Shown: one piece after another, positions 12,301-17,746 of the stretch
How the letters are laid out: each line of letters starts with the position of its first letter
How positions within the stretch are numbered: position 1 is the first letter of the stretch
NCBI GenBank assembly: GCA_001839685.1
Contig: MLAK01000882.1
Span: 13,492-44,350, forward strand
Reading direction: 5' to 3'
DNA length: 30,859 nucleotides
From: Tritrichomonas foetus
Lineage: Eukaryota; Parabasalia; Tritrichomonadida; Tritrichomonadidae
The notes under the pieces: model-generated
Database searches by the model: none
What the model was told of the DNA's origin: nothing
The model's input: only the letters and a program-made list of their open reading frames with translations
Translations under genes and position numbers: made by a program

Positions 12301-12333
12301 TTTGACGGCTTTTTTCCAATCGAAACGAGGCAT
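355..12333 (-). CDS. DYNC2H1: Cytoplasmic dynein-2 (IFT) heavy chain
   Basis: Single-exon gene for a 3992-residue motor heavy chain; the human orthologue has about 4300 residues. Dynein-2 drives retrograde intraflagellar transport along axonemal microtubules. Domains in order: an N-terminal tail (about 1-1400); AAA1 with Walker A GPAGTGKT near residue 1454 and [8 protein letters not shown]; AAA2 with GPSGCGKTT near 1741 and the [20 protein letters not shown] block; AAA3 with GPRGSGKTT near 2051; AAA4 near 2380-2480; a coiled-coil stalk with the microtubule-binding tip (about 2600-2930); AAA5, AAA6 and the C-terminal region, including [18 protein letters not shown]. The AAA1 insert [17 protein letters not shown] and the DYDTREW/PEWIESL blocks match dynein-2 and not dynein-1 or axonemal chains. 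The AAA4 P-loop position reads TTPGLSFIE and lacks the Walker lysine. The start is a true ATG with TCAAATTA about 20 nt upstream. The long gene has no break or intron. The class assignment rests on remembered family blocks, not an alignment. Confidence 0.95.
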   Translation of the reverse strand: [3992 protein letters not shown]

Positions 12334-12786
12334 GAAATATTAAATAATTTGAGAATGGTTTAAATTATAAAACGGCCTCAACGACGATCAAATTTCTCAC
12401 AATATGTCCTATTTACCCAAATAACGTGCTCAGAATTATACTCAAAAAGTTCATATAAAAAATTTATTTTGGTTTCTCTGGCTGACTCGATTTTGTCTCA
12501 TCTCCTTCATTGTGTCTCAAAAAACTATTATTATAATGCAATACTATAATATATTGTATATATTATATTCTATCGGCTAAAACATGATTGATGATTCTAA
12601 TCAAATTCATTTGATCTCTAATAATTCATCAAAACTTTGCTTTTGAATAGATATATAGTAAAAAAGAAACAACAATTGAATACAATTTCGCAGAAAGATA
12701 GAAATTTTTTAGAGATAAAAAAAGGACATAATATAATCCACAAATAAGTAATAATGATTCAAAATAACATTTCTTATAATTGCTAT
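12334..12786. other. Intergenic: dynein promoter side and 3' flank of the next gene
   Basis: About 450 bp with no credible gene. Both neighbours are on the minus strand, so the left part should hold the dynein promoter and the right part the 3' UTR of the membrane-protein gene. A 9-bp inverted repeat with a 3-nt loop lies at 12546-12566 in a very AT-rich patch. Confidence 0.5.
12546..12566. repeat. AT-rich inverted repeat (9-bp arms, 3-nt loop)
   Basis: The arms ATAATATAT and ATATATTAT flank TGT and are perfectly complementary. All arm bases are A or T, so this may be compositional chance. It lies about 215 bp upstream of the dynein start codon. Confidence 0.4.
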
Positions 12787-13734
12787 TCATGTTGTACGTT
12801 CGAAGAAAACCACTGGCTTCGGTTCTTCTTCAATTTGAGGTTCGATAGATGAGAGAATTTTCTGTTCTTGAGAAAGTAAAGGTGTATGTGAAACATTTTC
12901 ATCTTTATTGACCATAATAACCTCTTCTGTTTTAATAGAATTACAACGTTTGCAGCATTTCACGATTAAATATATGGTGAAAATTAATATAATTGCACCA
13001 GCAACAGAAAAAGCCAGAATTGCCCAAGGACTAGCGATTTCTTCTACTTCGCAATTCGACAAGAGTTCAGTACTCAGCATTTGGCCGTCTGGAAAATATT
13101 TTGTTTGGTAGAAACTACAATTCTGTTTAAAACGGCTTTCAGTAGTTTCCATACGGCATTCAAAAGCAATACTATCATCTTTCCTTATTGAATCAATTTG
13201 AACGAAAAATGGTTCATTTAATATTAAATTATGAAAAATCATATCTTCAGATTGATATGCAATAGTATCATTTTGGATAGAAGAATTTGTGTATATGTTT
13301 ATATAATTATTAAGAGAGTTCATCGTTGCATTTAAAGTGATTTGATTAAAATCTGATGTTGGAAGAAACATGCAAACATTTTGTGCATTTGACTTGAAAG
13401 TGATATGCGCTTTTACATATTTGGGAAATAAAAGAGTGAAAAAATACTCGCAATGTTTCGAATTAAATGATAATATTTGTGTCTGGATCTTTTCTTTATA
13501 ATTTTGGGAAAGTGAAATGTTTCCATGATAAAATCCAAATGTACTGTCTTCGGCAAGATAACTCGGGTGATCATTGAGGGTGATATTAATTTTTCGATAA
13601 CTAAAATCTGAGAAAGAAATGAATGCGGCCTGATTGAGATGCGCGAGTTCAAGATTGACTGGATCTTGGTTGCTGTATAAATTCACTGTCGAATAGCCTT
13701 TGTCAATAGCGATAAGGATGATAGAAAAGATCAT
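12787..13734 (-). CDS. Single-pass type I membrane protein, unrecognised ectodomain
   Basis: 315 residues from the first ATG. The open frame extends five codons upstream only through a TTG, which I do not accept as a start. Residues 1-16 (MIFSIILIAI...) look like a signal peptide. The ectodomain, about 17-232, carries several N-glycosylation sequons (for example NITL, NISL, NATM, NSSI, NCSF) and several cysteines that could form disulfides. A hydrophobic segment at about 235-257 is followed by a stop-transfer KCCKRC. The roughly 57-residue cytosolic tail is acidic and ends in PKPVVFFERTT. These features indicate a surface or endomembrane glycoprotein. I recognise no known domain, so no function is claimed. 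Trichomonads carry many such lineage-specific surface proteins, which fits but is not evidence of orthology. The gene is divergent from the gene at 14059. Confidence 0.75.
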   Translation of the reverse strand: MIFSIILIAIDKGYSTVNLYSNQDPVNLELAHLNQAAFISFSDFSYRKINITLNDHPSYLAEDSTFGFYHGNISLSQNYKEKIQTQILSFNSKHCEYFFTLLFPKYVKAHITFKSNAQNVCMFLPTSDFNQITLNATMNSLNNYINIYTNSSIQNDTIAYQSEDMIFHNLILNEPFFVQIDSIRKDDSIAFECRMETTESRFKQNCSFYQTKYFPDGQMLSTELLSNCEVEEIASPWAILAFSVAGAIILIFTIYLIVKCCKRCNSIKTEEVIMVNKDENVSHTPLLSQEQKILSSIEPQIEEEPKPVVFFERTT

Positions 13735-14058
13735 CTGATTATGCCACAAGGTCAGAAAAATTCAATCATTCGACGAGGTAAAAAGAAGATTTTTTGAAGC
13801 ATCCTTACAAAATTGACAAAAGATAATTGAATGATTTTTTATGGGCTTCTTTATGAAACTTTTCTAAACAGTTTGAAATTATTGAATTCATTTCTGAATA
13901 TTCGAATTTGATTTTTGAATAAGAAATGCGTATCAATATCACAATGCACGACCTTATAGAACCAGAAAAAGTCAAGAAGATCAAGTAAACGGTCTACTGA
14001 ATTTCAATGAACTCTGTCTCGATAAGTGAACGTTTATTAATTCACATAATTTAGAAAA
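13735..14058. other. Divergent intergenic region
   Basis: 324 bp separate the minus-strand membrane-protein gene from the plus-strand longin gene, so this must contain both promoters. The octamer AATCATTC and its complement GAATGATT both occur in the left part. The sequence TTCACATAATTTA just before the right-hand gene resembles an initiator. Nothing else is apparent. Confidence 0.45.
14041..14053 (+). promoter_or_regulatory. Initiator-like TTCACATAATTTA before the longin gene
   Basis: TCA followed by C and A matches the start of the trichomonad initiator (TCA, then a pyrimidine, then A/T). It lies about 16 nt upstream of the ATG, a usual distance for the short 5' UTRs of these organisms. 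The call rests on position plus a short, AT-compatible motif, so it is tentative. Confidence 0.35.
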
Positions 14059-15180
14059 ATGGAAGAAGTTTTCTATTTTACGAATGATGGACTCTGTAGA
14101 GCATCATACAGACTTGATGGAGGAAGACCCAAGACCAATCCAGAACATCTTTGGGCCGCTTCAACGCAGTTTTTGTCGTTATGTAAATCAACTCACAGCA
14201 TTCAAGCTGCCAACGGGAAAATCATCGCTTTTTACCCACTCGAAGAAGAAAGCATTTTGATTTATATCAGTTCAAATCAATACTGTCCAATGGCCCTTTA
14301 TAAATTTTTAAGATCACAAAGCGTGATGATTCTTTCTTTCAGCAGCAATTTTATCCGACCGATTCATATGAATGGGATGCATATCCATAACCTTTTAGGC
14401 GCACCTAGAGTATATCCAAGACAGTACGATAAAGCCACGTATCAATTAATCCAAGATTTAATTGTTGCCACATCTTCACCCATCTGTGCACTCTATGCAC
14501 ACAATATGATTATTATTGCAAGTGATGAATTTTGGAAGATGACTAAAAGGGACATCCATGCAATTGATCTTCTTGTTCGACATTGTGAAGCTCCATTCAC
14601 TGATCAAATTATTGCTAGAGAAAATGGAAAACATGAACGTGCATTGATCTTTCACGTTTTCAAATCAATGAAGTTTGTCACAATTAATGGAAAAGCTTTT
14701 GATGCTCTCCAAGCAGCTGCACAGCTTTTACCAGAAGTTCTTTATAAGCAAGCAGATTTATTAAAAACTCTTGAAAAAACTGAACCAATTGTAAACAATC
14801 AAGATGGTGTTGTTGCATGGATAGTCCATGACCTTGCAACTCACAGATTTTTTGGTGAGTGTCCAGAAGAACTCGAACATCAATTCATTGAAATGATTTG
14901 TAAATGTTATGACATTACAGATGGAATGCATCGTATCAAAGATATATCGATGCGCTTAGCTGATCACATGTTCTTTTATATGCCACAAATTCTTGTTAAA
15001 AATACAAGTTACTTTGCACAGCCGCATTTTTGGACATTTTTCGCCATGCATGATTTACATAAGTCTGTTGAAGAAATCAGAAAATTCTCTTCACAGACAC
15101 TAATTCATATTTTACCGTATGTAAAGCCGGTTAACTCTGTTGAGCCATTCTTACAAGATGTTTTGAATAGTATTAATTGA
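14059..15180 (+). CDS. Three-longin (HerMon) family protein, Mon1/Fuzzy-like
   Basis: 373 residues, intact, starting at an ATG with an initiator-like motif just upstream. Residues 1-105 read like the first longin domain of Mon1: a start of the VFYFTNDG type, then SYRLDG, a small helix, a segment like NGKIIAFYPL with hydrophobic strands, and an amphipathic helix ending in SVMILSF. A second repeat (about 120-230) contains IIASDEFWKMTKRDIHAIDLL, closer in feel to Fuzzy. The end, SSQTLIHILPYV, also recalls the last helix of Fuzzy. Family knowledge: Mon1 with Ccz1 activates Rab7-type GTPases on late endosomes, whereas Fuzzy with Inturned acts in ciliogenesis. The fold family seems fairly likely, but which member it is remains open; an IFT dynein next door makes either plausible. 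The stop is TGA followed directly by AATAAA. Confidence 0.5.
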   Translation: MEEVFYFTNDGLCRASYRLDGGRPKTNPEHLWAASTQFLSLCKSTHSIQAANGKIIAFYPLEEESILIYISSNQYCPMALYKFLRSQSVMILSFSSNFIRPIHMNGMHIHNLLGAPRVYPRQYDKATYQLIQDLIVATSSPICALYAHNMIIIASDEFWKMTKRDIHAIDLLVRHCEAPFTDQIIARENGKHERALIFHVFKSMKFVTINGKAFDALQAAAQLLPEVLYKQADLLKTLEKTEPIVNNQDGVVAWIVHDLATHRFFGECPEELEHQFIEMICKCYDITDGMHRIKDISMRLADHMFFYMPQILVKNTSYFAQPHFWTFFAMHDLHKSVEEIRKFSSQTLIHILPYVKPVNSVEPFLQDVLNSIN

Positions 15181-15186
15181 AATAAA
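15181..15186 (+). promoter_or_regulatory. Candidate poly(A) signal AATAAA
   Basis: A canonical AATAAA directly abuts the TGA stop of the longin gene. Trichomonad genes are reported to use a UAAA-type signal at or very near the stop codon, which this fits. Short AT-rich motifs also arise by chance here. Confidence 0.35.
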
Positions 15187-15455
15187 GTGTTATATAATCG
15201 TCAATTACTTATTTTTCCTATTATTATTGCATATTGTCTTTTCTTTTATATGAATCTTATAATTATATGCTGGGAGAAGTTTCTCTACGACAAAATCATT
15301 AAACAGAAGGAGTATTAACATTGCATATTATGGTGTATCGTAGAATATTTATATTAAAAAAAGCAAACAAAAAGTGAATGATGTATCAATTTCAAAAATG
15401 GCAAAATTGTGACTCAAATTGGAAATTTTATATCTCCGAACATTTCAAAAAATAA

Positions 15456-15629
15456 ATGACCAGAGGGGCTCAACGTGAAAGAGAGAAAGCACGTGCAGAT
15501 GCAAGAAATGAGAAACATAAGAAGAAAGGAGCAGATGGAAACCCAAATGATAGAAGAGAAAGAGATGCACAAATAATGAAAGAAAAGCAAGCTAAAGCTG
15601 AAGCAAAGAAAGCAACTTCAGGATCATGA
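15456..15629 (+). CDS. SERF / 4F5-family small basic protein
   Basis: A 57-residue frame (ATG to TGA) encoding a highly charged peptide. It begins MTRGAQREREKARADAR and contains RRERDAQIMKEKQAKAEAKK. Family knowledge: small EDRK-rich factors begin MTRGNQRE and carry an RDxEIMxxKQKKA block near the C-terminus, at about 60 residues. Both signatures are present in the right order and spacing. SERF proteins are disordered, bind RNA and proteins, and modify protein aggregation; nucleolar localisation is reported for some members. Nothing here shows its role in this organism. The gene stands alone between the longin gene (275 bp upstream) and the 17-bp tandem repeat (about 125 bp downstream), with TTTCAAAA just before the ATG. 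It is easily lost by annotation length cut-offs. Confidence 0.85.
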   Translation: MTRGAQREREKARADARNEKHKKKGADGNPNDRRERDAQIMKEKQAKAEAKKATSGS

Positions 15630-15928
15630 AACACAATATTTATCTAAACATTAAGGTTAAAAATTATGGGAGTGAACTTTATTTTTGGATATACTGTTTT
15701 TACTATTTTTAATAACAATGTATATATGAAATATCAAGTTTCTTTTACACAATTTGATTTATTCTGATGCTTGATTTATTCTGATGCTTGATTTGTTTTG
15801 ATGTTTGATTTGTTCTGATGTTTGATTTGTTTTGATGATTTTTTACTTAGATGTTTGATTTCTCAGTGGGAAAAAAATTGTGAAAAATACTTAAAAATGA
15901 AAGCCTAAAAACAGTTTATCTATAATAT
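15630..15928. other. Convergent intergenic region with tandem repeat
   Basis: 299 bp between the converging SERF gene and the minus-strand gene ending at 15929. It should hold both 3' UTRs. Its main feature is the 17-bp tandem repeat listed separately. Confidence 0.5.
15754..15838 (+). repeat. Tandem repeat, 5 x 17 bp
   Basis: Five contiguous 17-bp units of the form TTGATTTRTTYTGATGY run from 15754 to 15838. Units 1 and 2 are identical, and units 3 to 5 differ at a few positions, mostly C/T changes. A decayed sixth unit and a TTGATTT remnant follow to about 15861. It lies between two convergent genes and encodes nothing obvious. Confidence 0.9.
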
Positions 15929-16678
15929 TTACAACATATCACGTATCCTCCATACTTCTTCTATTTTGGGAATAGAATCCCACGGCTTGACTTGGAAATC
16001 TGTTTCATTTTCGACAACTTCAATTGTTTCCCATTTTGGCAGCATTTTTATTTTTTTGTTGCAAGGTAAAAGAAGCAAATGAAGGGAATGAAAATCTGCA
16101 AATATACGAAAAGCCTCAGATTGTGAAGTTTGATGTTTCAAAGTATTTTGTGAGAAATCGTTAAATCTATTCATTGCTTCAAACGTAATCATTGACCCTT
16201 CAAGCTGATATGGAAGCAGCAATGCAAAGCCATTTTCATAACATTGAGAAAAACTGTAGCCAATAACCATTGGTTTCTTCGGAAGTGAAGGCAAATTCAT
16301 TGGAACTTTAAATTCACTAAAACCAGTATATAAAACAAAGCTTGTATTGACTAAATTTGAAACATCTCCTCCATAGGCGCCATCTACTGAATTGTATGAC
16401 TTAAAAAATGGATCTGAGTGAATATTTATATCATATGATATCGCATGGACATTTCTGAATCCTGACGTGCGCAAAGAACTTACTGCATATTTAATTCCTC
16501 CATTAGGAATAATGGCTGTGATATCTTTGATATTTGGCTGCTTTGGCGTTTTCGGGATGAATATTGGGGCGATGACATTGAACGTGATTAAAGCGATAAA
16601 GATAAGAAAAAATGGGGTAAATGGACCGGCTAACAACGTTCGGTGGTTAATCCGTGAAGATTTTTTAATAATGTTCAT
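15929..16678 (-). CDS. Single-pass membrane protein, unrecognised
   Basis: 249 residues from a true ATG. A basic N-terminus (KKSSR, NHR) precedes one hydrophobic helix at about 20-41, with no cleavage-site-like sequence after it. This suggests a signal anchor (type II), with the remaining 200 residues in the lumen or outside. That part carries sequons NTS and NET, two or more cysteines (SQCYENG, LLPCNK) and mixed beta-rich sequence with no motif I can name. The tail ends EVWRIRDML. The position of the anchor resembles Golgi-resident enzymes, but I see no DxD or other glycosyltransferase signature, so no function is assigned. It shares a 60-bp divergent promoter with the PH/GRAM-like gene. A TCATTCG initiator-like sequence lies about 12 nt upstream of its ATG. 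Confidence 0.75.
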   Translation of the reverse strand: MNIIKKSSRINHRTLLAGPFTPFFLIFIALITFNVIAPIFIPKTPKQPNIKDITAIIPNGGIKYAVSSLRTSGFRNVHAISYDINIHSDPFFKSYNSVDGAYGGDVSNLVNTSFVLYTGFSEFKVPMNLPSLPKKPMVIGYSFSQCYENGFALLLPYQLEGSMITFEAMNRFNDFSQNTLKHQTSQSEAFRIFADFHSLHLLLLPCNKKIKMLPKWETIEVVENETDFQVKPWDSIPKIEEVWRIRDML

Positions 16679-16738
16679 TCAACTAATTTTCGAATGAGAT
16701 TTTTTGTGTGACAAGTGATGTAAAAAAGATTTTGATGG
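16679..16738. promoter_or_regulatory. Compact 60-bp bidirectional promoter
   Basis: Two divergent start codons are only 60 bp apart, so both 5' UTRs and core promoters must fit here or overlap coding sequence. On the minus strand CTCATTCGAAAATTAG resembles an initiator. On the plus strand there is no TCA in the gap, and ATG-TAA (16718-16723) is a minimal upstream frame. Confidence 0.55.
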
Positions 16739-17746
16739 ATGAATGATGAATTATATTCTCCTCCATTAAAGGCACTACCTCCATTATCTACTGGGGAATT
16801 TATCATTATCCAAGACGATTCATGCCATCTCGTCACTGGGTCAGAGTCACAAGTGACGCTGACTCCCTCAAATTTATTTCTAACAAATTTAAAACTCATT
16901 ATCGAACCAATCTTTGATTCAGTCGAGCCATGTGCTATTCCTCTATCCAGTATTACGAATTGCAATCAGAAAGATATCAACGACTGTCCAATTTTGAATA
17001 TTTCATATAGTCCCAACGGTTTGATCAGAATTTTTATTCCAGACAACGACCAGCAAATTGTAGTCGCACGTTTACTTGCCAGATTATGCGCCGCCTCCGA
17101 AATCGGCCAAGCTGATTGCGATAAAATATCCAAAGCAATTCATAATCAAATTTTGAATTTTGGATCGCTACAAAAATTCTATAAAGCTTATAAAGATTTA
17201 AAAATTGACTTTGATCGAGAATCAACAAAAACAGAATTATTAACAAAAATCAATCCAGCGCCAGTTGACTTTTTTGATGTACTGTCAAATATCATTCAAA
17301 CTAGTGAACTCTTAATGTTTTCAATTATAATAACATTAGTTTTAATGATTGCGCTTGTTTTTTCATTCATTCCATTTGGTGTCTTCTTTTTTGGTTTCAT
17401 TTTCATTGTTGTTACTCGATATGGCTTGATGATGGTTTTTAATGAGGATTTCGAACCGTTTATTGGAAGTGATTTTGACGCCAAAATGAAAAAAGAATTT
17501 CGGACATTTATTCGTGCTTATGAAACTTTTATGCATTCTTTCCAAAACCGCTTTTTATGGAATAATCCACGTCATACTTTAGAAGTTGTGATGTTCCTTC
17601 TTGCATCGACTTTACTCTTCACTGCGTATGATCCTGCAGCAGTTCTTGCTTTTTCATCAATTGGACTTGCCTTTGTGGAAAGATGGAATCCATTTGGCTT
17701 TGGATCTTTGTTTGAACTTTTTACGGCACTTGTGCAATTTGAGTGA
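16739..17746 (+). CDS. PH/GRAM-like domain protein with C-terminal membrane hairpins
   Basis: 335 residues. Residues about 15-130 alternate short beta strands (GEFIIIQDDSCHLV, VTLTPSNLFLTNLKLII, CPILNISYSPNGLIRIFIP) and end in a helix QQIVVARLLARLCAAS, the pattern of a PH/GRAM lipid-binding fold. A linker follows. The long hydrophobic stretch at about 190-235 could be a hairpin of two helices, and a second lies at about 280-318, giving a multi-pass or wedge-like membrane anchor. GRAMD4, Pex24/30 and MCTP C-terminal regions have broadly similar architecture. I infer an ER or organelle membrane protein that senses or shapes lipids; the family is not certain. No other in-frame ATG occurs before residue 190, which fixes the start. 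A 3-codon upstream frame (16735-16746) overlaps the start codon. Confidence 0.65.
   Translation: MNDELYSPPLKALPPLSTGEFIIIQDDSCHLVTGSESQVTLTPSNLFLTNLKLIIEPIFDSVEPCAIPLSSITNCNQKDINDCPILNISYSPNGLIRIFIPDNDQQIVVARLLARLCAASEIGQADCDKISKAIHNQILNFGSLQKFYKAYKDLKIDFDRESTKTELLTKINPAPVDFFDVLSNIIQTSELLMFSIIITLVLMIALVFSFIPFGVFFFGFIFIVVTRYGLMMVFNEDFEPFIGSDFDAKMKKEFRTFIRAYETFMHSFQNRFLWNNPRHTLEVVMFLLASTLLFTAYDPAAVLAFSSIGLAFVERWNPFGFGSLFELFTALVQFE

Noticed and set aside
355..12333. Identity as an axonemal or dynein-1 heavy chain
   Set aside because: The AAA1 insert [10 protein letters not shown] and the [14 protein letters not shown] block fit dynein-2. Dynein-1 has NPGYAGR at the first position.
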